In this document: piece by piece, positions 24,582 through 32,595 of the stretch
Layout: every line of letters starts with the position of its first letter
Position numbering within the stretch: position 1 is the stretch's first letter
Origin: Lachnospiraceae bacterium
GTDB taxonomy: Bacteria; Bacillota; Clostridia; Lachnospirales; Lachnospiraceae
Length of the DNA: 64,000 nucleotides
Assembly (NCBI GenBank): GCA_014804425.1
Contig: JAAUZV010000012.1
Coordinates: 44,826-108,825, forward strand
Reading direction: 5' to 3'
Position numbers and translations under genes: made by a program
The notes under the pieces: generated by a model
Told to the model about the DNA's origin: nothing
The model's database searches: none
The model's input: only the letters and a program-made list of their open reading frames with translations

Positions 24582-25871
24582 TCAAACATTCTCTGTAATT
24601 GCGCTATAATACCGTTCCTTCGGATTGTCCTCTCCATACAGAAACCGCCTGACCTTTCGCAGCTGTTCCATATATGCGTCAGGATCATTTTGCATATTCT
24701 TTAACAGCGCATCCATACCTTGCCTGCTGTCTGCTTTCCCCCATGAGATGCCTTTGCAGACGTCCCCATCCACATCTTCGTCCCTGATATACCGGAATGC
24801 CGGAATACCGCAATAAACGGCATCACCAAATGTTGTGCTGTTGCCGCATAAAAGAAAATCTACATCCTCGAATAATTCATTTAACCGTGTTCGGTTATCA
24901 TAGGTTTTTTTACAATAGTTCGGATTAACGCAGGACGTATAATTTGTCACTTTATCTGATGGATGTACTTTCAAAATGTAAGTAGCGTTATATTTATCAG
25001 CCAGAAAATCTGCAATTTCGATCAAAGATTTATTTTTCTGCCAATCTTTTTTTGTTAATACAATGGCAAGACAAACGATAAATCGACTAATCTGAATGTG
25101 TTTTTTGTCCACATATATGGGTGATGTACTTTTGACAAGTGTATTAATGTTGCCAACCAGTATGATCCTGTTTTCAGCGATACCGCATTGTACTGCAGTT
25201 TGTTTGGAGTATTCTCCCCACAGCAATAAATATCTTGCATTAGAGCATTTGTAATCAATATAATCATATGTACCGTTTACAATCCCGTGCTCGAGTGTGT
25301 ACGTGGTGTAGGATTTCTGATTACATTTTTGAACTAAAATACTGTCGATTTCTAATACATCGAAAAAGAATATCAGCTTCCTGACAGAGGGATAGCGTTT
25401 AATGATCTGAAACATTTCTTCTGCATACGCCGCAGACCGGCACAATCGCCGGCACAGCCCGTTTTTTATGTAATCAGGGCATGCCAAATGTTTCATTTGC
25501 ATACGCCAGATTGGGAGCAGCAAAATGTACGGATTCCATTTTGGTCTAGCTGTCCGGTTCTCGCTTGCAGTGATCACAACCTTATTCTGAAACAGGCTTT
25601 CAACTGCTTGAAACTGCGTCAAATGATCTTTTCTGCTTAGGTGGGAGTGTGAATAGAGAAACGCGCATTCAGGATTCTCCCCCCGCTTCTTTATGGAAAA
25701 GCTCTCTGTCATGCACAGCCCGATATTACGAACGCTTTCCTTTGTCCATTTAGAAACATGCCACAATGCGGTAGACAGAACATCCCCCACCTTGATTCCT
25801 TCTAAACCCACAAACGAGATCTTGTTCAATTGACTGATAAGCTTTTGCTTTCTTTTCGGCTCAAGTTCCAT
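24582..25871 (-). CDS. Putative GT-B surface-glycan transferase (capsule-transferase-like)
   Basis: About 430 residues. The C-terminal half carries the YILKVHPSDK and DFLLCGNSTTFGDAVYCGIP pair found in capsule and CDP-glycerol-type GT-B transferases, and the middle has TLEHGIVNGTYDY. A protein of similar style, with VKLHPSE and TSSTTLIEATAF, is encoded in the right operon at 43998-45419, so each operon carries one. The substrate is unknown. A TTG at 25898 with AAGGAGA upstream is an alternative start; I used the ATG at 25871. Confidence 0.65.
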   Translation of the reverse strand: MELEPKRKQKLISQLNKISFVGLEGIKVGDVLSTALWHVSKWTKESVRNIGLCMTESFSIKKRGENPECAFLYSHSHLSRKDHLTQFQAVESLFQNKVVITASENRTARPKWNPYILLLPIWRMQMKHLACPDYIKNGLCRRLCRSAAYAEEMFQIIKRYPSVRKLIFFFDVLEIDSILVQKCNQKSYTTYTLEHGIVNGTYDYIDYKCSNARYLLLWGEYSKQTAVQCGIAENRIILVGNINTLVKSTSPIYVDKKHIQISRFIVCLAIVLTKKDWQKNKSLIEIADFLADKYNATYILKVHPSDKVTNYTSCVNPNYCKKTYDNRTRLNELFEDVDFLLCGNSTTFGDAVYCGIPAFRYIRDEDVDGDVCKGISWGKADSRQGMDALLKNMQNDPDAYMEQLRKVRRFLYGEDNPKERYYSAITENV

Positions 25872-25930
25872 GCTCTTTATTACCTCATGATGCGTCAAAA
25901 TTTTCTGCCGTCTCCTTGATTTCCAAGAGC

Positions 25931-27004
25931 TTAGTGAAAGAACGGCTTAAGCACCTTTACAAAATGCTCTAATTCATAAATGCTCAGATCATTCAGCATA
26001 TCCGGATTGTTTTTCCGATATTCTTCAATCAGGTTCGGAATCTGACGAATATTTGTATATCCGATTCCCTTGATCCGATTATTCTCCAAAATTTCTATCG
26101 GAGCGATTGGGATACAGCCGACGAATATGCCGTCCAATAACACTCCGCTTGTTCTGTTCCCATATATTTTGGTATTGTAATTTACGACAACAAATTTAGA
26201 CTCTGCCAACAATCTCCAATAGTCATCATCCTGTAAATAACAATCGGTAACGTTTACTTTACCACTTCTATTAATGTGGGCTACTTGCGACGGCGTCAGA
26301 CAATTATCCCGTATTCTTCCCTTGACCACCAGCGGAATTCCGATATTATTCTTACAAAACAGCTTAATCACGCTCGTCACATTTTTCCCGGGAGTGATCA
26401 GCCCAACGGAAGCCACCCGGTCTGATTTGGGTACCTCATATAATTTCTTTTCCGCCTCTGTTCTAAAATAATCCGGCAGATAGACCGATTTCTTACCCTG
26501 CGTACAAGTCGGATTTGTTGTAATACATAAATCCAGCCGGTTTACCCCCTTTTTTATTTGCCGTTTCCTGTGTTTGCCCAAATACTCCGCATCACGCAAG
26601 TACCAATCCCAATTCATATAGGTTGTAGCGATCAGCTTTCTCTTCATCGGCAAAACTGCCAGCATACTTAAAATAATTTCATTTACGAAAATATACCAGA
26701 CATATTTTCCTCTTGCGCGAAAATAGGTGAAAAGGTAATTTGTCGTCAGTTGTATCTTCATTCCTAATGCAGCTTCAACATTCGCCTTATCCGTTACATG
26801 GCAGGGCAGATATTGCTTGTTCTTACAGCAAATATCTTTTAATGTTTCCCTGCCTGCGATCACTTCTATTTTTTCCGGCGGATAACCGAGATGAAGCAGA
26901 ATCTGTATGGTCTGCTCAATTTGCTTTTTCAGATGTCCTATCGTATTTCCGTTTTTATCTAACAAATTATTCAGACATATAATACTGACTTCCAAATCCG
27001 GCAT
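25931..27004 (-). CDS. Putative GT-B glycosyltransferase, divergent
   Basis: A 357-residue protein that resembles GT4 enzymes only in outline. The donor domain shows DRVASVGLITPGKNVTSVIK and IPLVVKGRI, then YNTKIYGNRTSGVLLDGIFV, where the usual E-x7-E is not obvious. There is no transmembrane segment. I infer a glycosyltransferase because of its fold-like strands and its position within a run of glycosyltransferase genes. The ATG at 27004 follows GGAGGGAAGAAC. A gap of about 95 nt with no gene separates it from the upstream gene. Confidence 0.55.
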   Translation of the reverse strand: MPDLEVSIICLNNLLDKNGNTIGHLKKQIEQTIQILLHLGYPPEKIEVIAGRETLKDICCKNKQYLPCHVTDKANVEAALGMKIQLTTNYLFTYFRARGKYVWYIFVNEIILSMLAVLPMKRKLIATTYMNWDWYLRDAEYLGKHRKRQIKKGVNRLDLCITTNPTCTQGKKSVYLPDYFRTEAEKKLYEVPKSDRVASVGLITPGKNVTSVIKLFCKNNIGIPLVVKGRIRDNCLTPSQVAHINRSGKVNVTDCYLQDDDYWRLLAESKFVVVNYNTKIYGNRTSGVLLDGIFVGCIPIAPIEILENNRIKGIGYTNIRQIPNLIEEYRKNNPDMLNDLSIYELEHFVKVLKPFFH

Positions 27005-27098
27005 GTTCTTCCCTCCCGCACAGAAGTGTGCCACCCTGTCACATCAATCATCGGATTTTCTGATTTTTCACTTATCAAAAAGCATATTTTCCCTTATC

Positions 27099-28259
27099 TC
27101 ATGATAATCCCTTAAGGATCCTGCAAAATATTTCCGCCGCCCGCCGCCATGTAAATTTCATTGCAAACCGATAGTTCTTTTCCATAAAATCAGTATCCGC
27201 CGCCTGCCTGTCTGTTTCCATGAGTCCTTCGCAAATGCTTTTTGGAGAAAATGGATCTGCCAGTATCGCGTGCCCCTCACCGATCTCTTTCATGGAAGAG
27301 CAGTCAGATGTCACCACCGGAATTCTGCTCGCCATCGCCTCTATGACCGGTATGCCGAATCCCTCATATTCGGAAACGAACAGCAGTGCCTTTGCGTTTT
27401 TGTATAACGCGAGCTTTTCTTCATCCGTGATATAGCCCAAAAACAGTACCTTTTCCCTTAATCGCTGATCAGCATCCACATACTTTTTCAGATTACTGTA
27501 TTCATGACTCTTGCTTCCGGCGATGTAAAAGTAAACATCTTCTTTTCCGGTTTCCTTGAGGTATTTTTCAAAGCCCTTTATGGCATTCAGCAGATTTTTA
27601 TTCTTGCGCATTGCACCGATATAAAGATAGTAGTTTCGTGAAAAATCAATGCCGGATTCCGGCACAAAATGCCTGGTAATGTCAAAAACCGGACTGTCTT
27701 TCAGAAAACATTCATCAAGTCCGTTATAAATGACCTTTATCCGCTCGGGACGGATATGTAAATAATGGATAATATCCATCTTTGTTGTCTTCGAAACAGT
27801 CAGAATGATGTCTGCCTTTTTTGCTGACGCAAACATCTTTTGATGTTTCTGCAGGTCTTCTTTGGTGTAATATTGCGGGTAGCGCATGGACATCATATCG
27901 TGGATCCATGCAATCCGTTTGTATGGCAGAAGATGCCGGTACCACGGAAACGACTCAAAACAGGTCGGATAATATCCCTGTGCCAGCTCTACCGGGGGAG
28001 CACCCCATGCTTCCGGCCAGATAAACCGGCGCTCATAAACAAGATGCTGCTTGATCCATGCATTCTTTTTCGGTATGAGATATTTTCTGACAGAAATATC
28101 ATTTTTTCTGACTGAAATGACAAAGGGAATCCCCTGGTCATGGAGGGCTTTCGACAACTGCTCCTGACAATATCCGACGCCCGTCTTGTTTTCAGCAAAC
28201 ATAAGGGAAAACCCTGTGACCAATATCGGTTTTTGGTTCCTTTTAGCTGATTCCACCAT
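27099..28259 (-). CDS. GT4-family glycosyltransferase (mannosyltransferase-like)
   Basis: A 386-residue GT-B enzyme with clear GT4 signatures: ENKTGVGYCQEQLSKALHDQ near the start, the H-D pair in IAWIHDMMSMRYPQYY, the inter-domain YLYIGAMRKNKNLLNAI and the donor motif SEYEGFGIPVIEAMASRIPV. Very similar motifs (YEGFGMPVVEAW, IHDVIPALF) occur in the right-operon gene at 35850-37166, so these are probably paralogues adding similar sugars in the two programmes. The ATG at 28259 follows GAGG and overlaps the upstream gene by 17 nt. Confidence 0.9.
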   Translation of the reverse strand: MVESAKRNQKPILVTGFSLMFAENKTGVGYCQEQLSKALHDQGIPFVISVRKNDISVRKYLIPKKNAWIKQHLVYERRFIWPEAWGAPPVELAQGYYPTCFESFPWYRHLLPYKRIAWIHDMMSMRYPQYYTKEDLQKHQKMFASAKKADIILTVSKTTKMDIIHYLHIRPERIKVIYNGLDECFLKDSPVFDITRHFVPESGIDFSRNYYLYIGAMRKNKNLLNAIKGFEKYLKETGKEDVYFYIAGSKSHEYSNLKKYVDADQRLREKVLFLGYITDEEKLALYKNAKALLFVSEYEGFGIPVIEAMASRIPVVTSDCSSMKEIGEGHAILADPFSPKSICEGLMETDRQAADTDFMEKNYRFAMKFTWRRAAEIFCRILKGLS

Positions 28260-29325
28260 CAATTACCTCGTCAAACTGATCGAATGATTTCTTCCATGTA
28301 AATTTGCGGACACATCGCATTCCGGCATATGCCATGCGGATTCTTTGGTCTGATTCTGACAGCAGTTTGATTACTGCGCCGGCAAGTGCTTCCGTGTCCT
28401 TCACGTTCCTGACAAGCGCTGTCTGTCCGTCCATGGCAAAATCCCTGATCCCGCCGTTATCCGTCGTCACAACAGCGCACCCGCACGCCATTGCTTCCAT
28501 AGGGGGCAGCCCCCATCCTTCACAAGTGCTTGTGCATAGAAATACAGATGAACGGTTATAGATTTCTTTTACCAGTACTTCCTGCTTGGGGTTTTCATAA
28601 TATTCCATCCACTTTGGTATGCTGCCCGTTCTCCTGTCAACGCCGAACAGTTTTACTTTCAGCTCCGGAATCTGCTCCCTGACCTTTTTTAAGACTGCCA
28701 GCCCGGTCTTGGAATCCTTAAAGTTACTGTCATGGCTGTAGAGCATGCTGACCGTGCAATCCCTGTCCTCTATATCCCGGTATACCCGGAACTTGTGGCA
28801 GTTAATTGCATTAGGGATATAAGTCATCCTGCTGCAGTTCATCTTCCTGCCAATATCTAACAGCCACTTGGATATGACGATCTTTTCCATGTCGTAATGC
28901 CACGTTTCATCGACATCCTGTTTCCTTCCGCTCCAAGTCTCATAATGTTGGATAAGATATACTTTTTTTCCGGCATGCCGGAGCGTATCTAATACTACTG
29001 CCGTTTTCCACATCGTTGCGATTGTCACATCCGCATCCGGAATCGTCCGGCGATTGAGATCAAATACATATCTGCAATGCACCGCCTTGTGAAAGCGAAA
29101 CCAGTTCTTCTCTCCCGACGCCAGTTTTAGAAGATCGCGCGCGTACTGTACGATGTGTTCCGGCTTTTTCTGAAAATCGCTGCATACCTCATGGATGACC
29201 GTTACACGGTACCCGTTAGCGGCAAGATGGTTTGCATAAATATACGCAATCTTAAAACCGCCTACCGGGCGCAGGCCGAAATTCGGCAACAATATATTAA
29301 CTCGCCTTTGCTTTTGGTCAGCCAT
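28243..29325 (-). CDS. GT4-family glycosyltransferase
   Basis: A 360-residue GT-B enzyme. The N-terminus NILLPNFGLRPVGGFKIAYI carries the glycine loop, the middle has YLIQHYETWSG (typical of rhamnosyl- and related transferases), and the donor motif is CEGWGLPPMEAMACGCAVV. GGAG precedes the ATG at 29325. Its stop overlaps the start of the following GT4 gene, so both are translated together within the left operon. Confidence 0.88.
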   Translation of the reverse strand: MADQKQRRVNILLPNFGLRPVGGFKIAYIYANHLAANGYRVTVIHEVCSDFQKKPEHIVQYARDLLKLASGEKNWFRFHKAVHCRYVFDLNRRTIPDADVTIATMWKTAVVLDTLRHAGKKVYLIQHYETWSGRKQDVDETWHYDMEKIVISKWLLDIGRKMNCSRMTYIPNAINCHKFRVYRDIEDRDCTVSMLYSHDSNFKDSKTGLAVLKKVREQIPELKVKLFGVDRRTGSIPKWMEYYENPKQEVLVKEIYNRSSVFLCTSTCEGWGLPPMEAMACGCAVVTTDNGGIRDFAMDGQTALVRNVKDTEALAGAVIKLLSESDQRIRMAYAGMRCVRKFTWKKSFDQFDEVIDGGIS

Positions 29326-29370
29326 AGCTACTCCAATCCCATCCTGCGGAATATAAAATAAACCCCATTC

Positions 29371-30372
29371 CTACCACTCCAGCCCCATTCCGCGGAACAT
29401 AAAATACAGATAAAATCCGTTATTATGTACGACTGCATCCCGAATGCGTCTGTCCTTATCTATCACCCGGATCTTCGACTTGTCCGGTACCTGCTTACAG
29501 ACGAAACGGAGCATCCCCGCCTTCTGCCAGATATGATACGGACACTTCTTCTGATTCATATATGTGAACACGTTCTGTATCCAATCCATCAGCCGCAGAT
29601 AATAGCAGTCCTTCTGATAACGCTCCACATCCAGCTTTTCCAGAAGCTTCCATTCCCGCTTCATGTTCGTGACCATACTCGCGATCAGGTTGACATTGAA
29701 CTTTCCTGTCGTACTATGTTCTTCCCGCTGAATCCAGTAATAATAAATTCTGGGATTCAGGACAATGCAGGAGGCATTCTCATAACAGCCATAATTAAAC
29801 CATGCATCCTCCTGGCCGAACTTCATACACTCCGGGAAACGGATCTGATGCCCCATCACCATGCTTCTGCGATATAACCCGCTCCAGACCGCGACATAAC
29901 TTGCGACAAGCGCGAAGTACTCCTTTGCGATCCCTTCCCCTTTCAGCACGGCAAATTTCGTCAGGCGGTCCGAGGTCTTGATCTGCCGCCCGTTTTCCTT
30001 GTACGCGATCTTCAGCCGCTTGAACCTTATCACATCCGCGTCATATTCTTTTGCAAGTGCATAATTATCCCGGATGAGATCCGGAAGATATTTATCGTCA
30101 TTGTCGCAGAACGCCAGATACTCTCCGCACGCTGCCCTTACCCCCGCATTCCTTGCAGAGGATATCCCCCCGTTGCTTTTATGGATCACGCGGACCCGCC
30201 CATCTCGTTTGGCGTAGTCATCACAAATACCGGCACAGCCATCCGTCGAACCGTCATCCACCAATATCAGTTCAAAATTTTTGTGCGTCTGTGCGAGCAC
30301 GCTTTCGATCGCGGACGGCAAATGCTCTCTGGAGTTGTAGACCGGCATGATCACGGAAACATCTGGCTGCAT
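29371..30372 (-). CDS. GT2-family glycosyltransferase
   Basis: An inverting GT-A enzyme of 333 residues. It begins DVSVIMPVYNSREHLPSAIE, has the nucleotide-binding LVDDGSTDGCAGICDDYAKR, the G-G-ISSARNAG segment, and FCDNDDKY as the DxD site. Several ATGs lie upstream in frame, but AGAGGAGGG is placed for the last one (30372), which directly precedes the conserved domain. It is the second gene of the left operon after licD, with a gap of about 115 nt. Confidence 0.9.
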   Translation of the reverse strand: MQPDVSVIMPVYNSREHLPSAIESVLAQTHKNFELILVDDGSTDGCAGICDDYAKRDGRVRVIHKSNGGISSARNAGVRAACGEYLAFCDNDDKYLPDLIRDNYALAKEYDADVIRFKRLKIAYKENGRQIKTSDRLTKFAVLKGEGIAKEYFALVASYVAVWSGLYRRSMVMGHQIRFPECMKFGQEDAWFNYGCYENASCIVLNPRIYYYWIQREEHSTTGKFNVNLIASMVTNMKREWKLLEKLDVERYQKDCYYLRLMDWIQNVFTYMNQKKCPYHIWQKAGMLRFVCKQVPDKSKIRVIDKDRRIRDAVVHNNGFYLYFMFRGMGLEW

Positions 30373-30486
30373 TCCCATCCCTCCTCTGTCACATTGCATG
30401 GGATTCTCTGATCCTGTTCTGCATGGCATTGATTGTGCCCGACAATAAAATCCATTTGAAAAGCCCTTCGGTTGCATCGGCAGGTC

Positions 30487-31278
30487 TTACCGATACCACG
30501 CCTTTGCCATATGATCGTTATGCCGCTTCGATGCAGGCGGCGGTGTCATATAATCGCCGTATAAATGTCTCAGGTAACGGTCATACCCCAACGGCGCCGC
30601 AAATTTTCTTCCTTCAAACATAAGCGTCACTGTCTGCACAAGTTCCTTTTTGGGCATAATCTCTTTCAGGTGATAACCCATGACCGAGCAGCCCGCATAC
30701 CTTGGTGATGCCGTGTACTGCCTCTTTGCACGGTGTTCCAGTATCCGCGAGACTGCGCGCATGCATCCGCGGTTCCAGGCGATAAGGAGGCGGTTCTTCT
30801 CATCCGCCGTGCTGATGTTGTAATGCCGCTGAAAATGTTCCCGCAGTCTCTTTTGTATATGATAATGACGGACTACTGCCTGTTTATCATCCGGAAGATC
30901 ATCCAACGGGAATAGGTCTACGCAGACCCCGTCTGAGGAAAATGGGATGCAGCCGCTCTGCCGCAGATAAGTCCTCGTATCGACCACCTTTGCGAACGGG
31001 TAGTAATATTCCCTGTCGTTATGTATGCAGAGTGCGCGATATGGACTTTGGTCTGCATTGACAAGCCGGATCAATTTTTCATAATCTTTACGCAACAGCA
31101 TCATATCGGCATCATCATCCCAGGGGATAAAGCCGCCATGCCGAACGGCTCCAAGCAGCGTCCCACCGGACAACATACAGTTCAGATCATGCTTTTTTGA
31201 CAGTTCGTCCAAATACACCATGATGTCAAAAATGATCTTTCGGTATTCTTCAGCGGTACTGATCGGCTTCATTTTCAT
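30487..31278 (-). CDS. licD: LicD-family phosphotransferase, first gene of the left glycan operon
   Basis: LicD proteins transfer phosphocholine or a similar phospho-group from a nucleotide carrier to sugars. Here CMLSGGTLLGAVRHGGFIPW and the metal-binding WDDDADMMLLRKDYEKL are unmistakable, followed by FPLDDLPDD; 263 residues is normal. No choline-uptake or CTP:phosphocholine genes are seen nearby. The ATG at 31278 (a second lies at 31272) follows AAAGG. The gene begins only 32 nt from the left inverted repeat of the invertible element, so in the present orientation it faces the recombinase's upstream region and has no visible promoter. The symbol is a family name. Confidence 0.88.
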   Translation of the reverse strand: MKMKPISTAEEYRKIIFDIMVYLDELSKKHDLNCMLSGGTLLGAVRHGGFIPWDDDADMMLLRKDYEKLIRLVNADQSPYRALCIHNDREYYYPFAKVVDTRTYLRQSGCIPFSSDGVCVDLFPLDDLPDDKQAVVRHYHIQKRLREHFQRHYNISTADEKNRLLIAWNRGCMRAVSRILEHRAKRQYTASPRYAGCSVMGYHLKEIMPKKELVQTVTLMFEGRKFAAPLGYDRYLRHLYGDYMTPPPASKRHNDHMAKAWYR

Positions 31279-31310
31279 TCAGACCTTTCGCTTGATAAGC
31301 AATAAGATAC

Positions 31311-31340
31311 ATTTTTCCTAAAGTTATTATCTTTAGGAAA
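31311..31340. repeat. Left inverted repeat / recombination site
   Basis: A 30-bp sequence whose exact reverse complement is at 32545-32574 (30 of 30). Internally it is arm TTTCCTAAAG, spacer TTATTAT, inverted arm CTTTAGGAAA. That is the two-arm, 7-bp-spacer shape used by tyrosine recombinases. The spacer is not self-complementary and so gives the site a direction. Confidence 0.95.
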
Positions 31341-31437
31341 ATTCCGAAATGGCAATTTTGAACAGGCTCCGATATACTGCTCATAAGTCAAGCGCCCCAA
31401 GGATCGGGAATAAAATTGAATTTGGAGGTTACATAGG

Positions 31438-32400
31438 ATGAATCAAATGACACTGGAAGAATGGATGATTTTATGGTTGGAGGATCACAGACCGTTTATC
31501 AAAGAATCAACTTACGGAAACTACTCGACGATTATTCATAACTACATCATTCCGCAGCTTGGAAAAAAACGGTTGTGGGAATTGGATGAGCAATGTTTAC
31601 AGGAATTTACACTTTATCTGCTCTCAGACGGGAGCAAGCGGCACAGTGGCGGCCTTTCAGAAAAAACGGTACATGATGTTTGGAATGTGCTAAAAGAATC
31701 ACTTCGCAAGGCGCATCGACAGAAGAAGATTGACAGCTCCGATTTTAAGGTATCTTTCCCGTCATCTCGCACCAAGAAAAACGTAACGGTGTTATCGGAT
31801 CATGATTTTGATTTGTTGTCGGAATATCTTTTCCGCCATAGTGATTCCCGAAATTTGGGAATATTGCTCGCACTGTATACAGGTATGCGGATTGGCGAGA
31901 TTTGCGCCTTAAAATGGGAAAATATTAATTTGGAGGAACGTTTGATTCATGTTCAATATACTTTGCAGCGCATATATATTAAAAATCAAAACAATCAGAA
32001 TGTTTCTTATGTTACGATGACATCCCCCAAATCTCTTGCCTCTATCCGAAGTATTCCGCTCACCATGAACTTAGCAGAGTATTTGAGTTGTTACTATAAA
32101 CGAAACAGGATTTGTGCGGATGATTACCTGCTAACCTGTTCTTCGCAGTATATCGAACCGAGAAGCTATGAGAATTATTATAAGAAGATTCTAAAACACG
32201 TCGGCATTTCGGCTATCCGCTTTCATGCACTCCGGCACACTTTTGCGACACGCCTGATCGCGCATGGTGCGGATTATAAGATTGTCAGTGAGCTTCTCGG
32301 TCATCGATCCGTTACAACGACACTACATTTGTATGTTCATCCGCAGCTTACACAAAAAAGGAGATGCGTGGAGCTGTTGGCAAATTCTGAAAGAGTATGA
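31438..32400 (+). CDS. Tyrosine recombinase (site-specific DNA invertase)
   Basis: A 320-residue phage-integrase-family recombinase. The N-terminal SAM-like DNA-binding domain (TLEEWMILWLEDHRPFIKES) is followed by the catalytic domain with Arg in LYTGMRIGEICALKW, the H-x-x-R box in RFHALRHTFATRLIAHGADY, His in LLGHRSVTTT and the nucleophile Tyr in LHLYVHPQL. All catalytic residues are present. It lies wholly inside the inverted repeats that it presumably recombines, like self-contained phase-variation switches. GGAGG lies 12 nt before the ATG. Only a weak promoter (TTGAAC about 80 nt upstream) is seen. A strong terminator follows, isolating it from the outward promoter. Confidence 0.95.
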   Translation: MNQMTLEEWMILWLEDHRPFIKESTYGNYSTIIHNYIIPQLGKKRLWELDEQCLQEFTLYLLSDGSKRHSGGLSEKTVHDVWNVLKESLRKAHRQKKIDSSDFKVSFPSSRTKKNVTVLSDHDFDLLSEYLFRHSDSRNLGILLALYTGMRIGEICALKWENINLEERLIHVQYTLQRIYIKNQNNQNVSYVTMTSPKSLASIRSIPLTMNLAEYLSCYYKRNRICADDYLLTCSSQYIEPRSYENYYKKILKHVGISAIRFHALRHTFATRLIAHGADYKIVSELLGHRSVTTTLHLYVHPQLTQKRRCVELLANSERV

Positions 32401-32415
32401 TTGTTGCGTTTCGGA

Positions 32416-32450
32416 GTTCCCTTGAAGGTTCTCAAGGGAACTTTTTTATT
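32416..32450 (+). terminator. Intrinsic terminator after the recombinase gene
   Basis: Perfect 10-bp stem GTTCCCTTGA/TCAAGGGAAC (32416-32441), 6-nt loop, then six T residues. It stops recombinase transcription before the invertible promoter, so glycan expression would depend on that promoter alone. It lies in a 60-bp block repeated after the Rpn gene. Confidence 0.9.
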
Positions 32451-32492
32451 TATGGAATTTAATGGTGATTCTCAAAAAACATGAAAAAATAT

Positions 32493-32519
32493 TAAAAAGC
32501 GAGTGAAAGTAGTCGATAT
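32493..32519 (+). promoter_or_regulatory. Sigma-28 (SigD/FliA)-type promoter inside the invertible element
   Basis: TAAA (32493-32496), 15-nt spacer, GTCGATAT (32512-32519), against the flagellar consensus TAAA-N15-GCCGATAT. Spacing and 11 of 12 fixed bases agree. The flgM promoter at 62144-62170 has the same deviation (GTCGATAA). It points out of the element through the right repeat into the right glycan operon. Confidence 0.75.
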
Positions 32520-32531
32520 ATGATGTATAAT
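32503..32531 (+). promoter_or_regulatory. Overlapping sigma-A-like promoter inside the invertible element
   Basis: GTGAAA (32503-32508), 17-nt spacer, perfect TATAAT (32526-32531). It overlaps the sigma-28 elements and points the same way, so basal vegetative expression may exist alongside flagellar control. The -35 is only four of six. Confidence 0.55.
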
Positions 32532-32544
32532 GTGTAAAGAGTCA

Positions 32545-32574
32545 TTTCCTAAAGATAATAACTTTAGGAAAAAT
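32545..32574. repeat. Right inverted repeat / recombination site
   Basis: Exact reverse complement of 31311-31340, with spacer ATAATAA in the opposite sense. It is transcribed in the leader of the right operon, where the arms could form a 10-bp hairpin with a 7-nt loop. Confidence 0.95.
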
Positions 32575-32595
32575 TATCGTCCGGGGGATGTGTCA

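Larger units (their letters stand above)
31311..32574. mobile_element. Invertible DNA switch carrying its own recombinase and an outward promoter
   Basis: A 1264-bp segment bounded by a perfect 30-bp inverted repeat. It contains, in order, a tyrosine recombinase gene, an intrinsic terminator and an outward-facing promoter close to the right repeat. The first genes of two divergent glycan operons start 32 nt beyond the left repeat and 21 nt beyond the right repeat. Because the sites are inverted, recombination between them would flip the segment and not excise it. As drawn, the promoter points right. After a flip it would point left into licD. There is no phage or conjugation cargo, which argues against a prophage or ICE. 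Inversion itself is inferred from structure; the repeat, gene and promoter are seen directly. Confidence 0.9.

Noticed and set aside
31438..32400. Recombinase as a prophage or integrative-element integrase
   Set aside because: The flanking sites are inverted and not direct, the element is 1.26 kb and there is no phage or conjugation gene next to it.
32530..32595. A longer start for the first right-operon gene, reading through the inverted repeat from an ATG in the -10 box
   Set aside because: The ATG overlaps TATAAT and would lie at or before the transcript start; a better site with GGGGGA precedes ATG 32596. An inversion-driven change of N-terminus is therefore unlikely.
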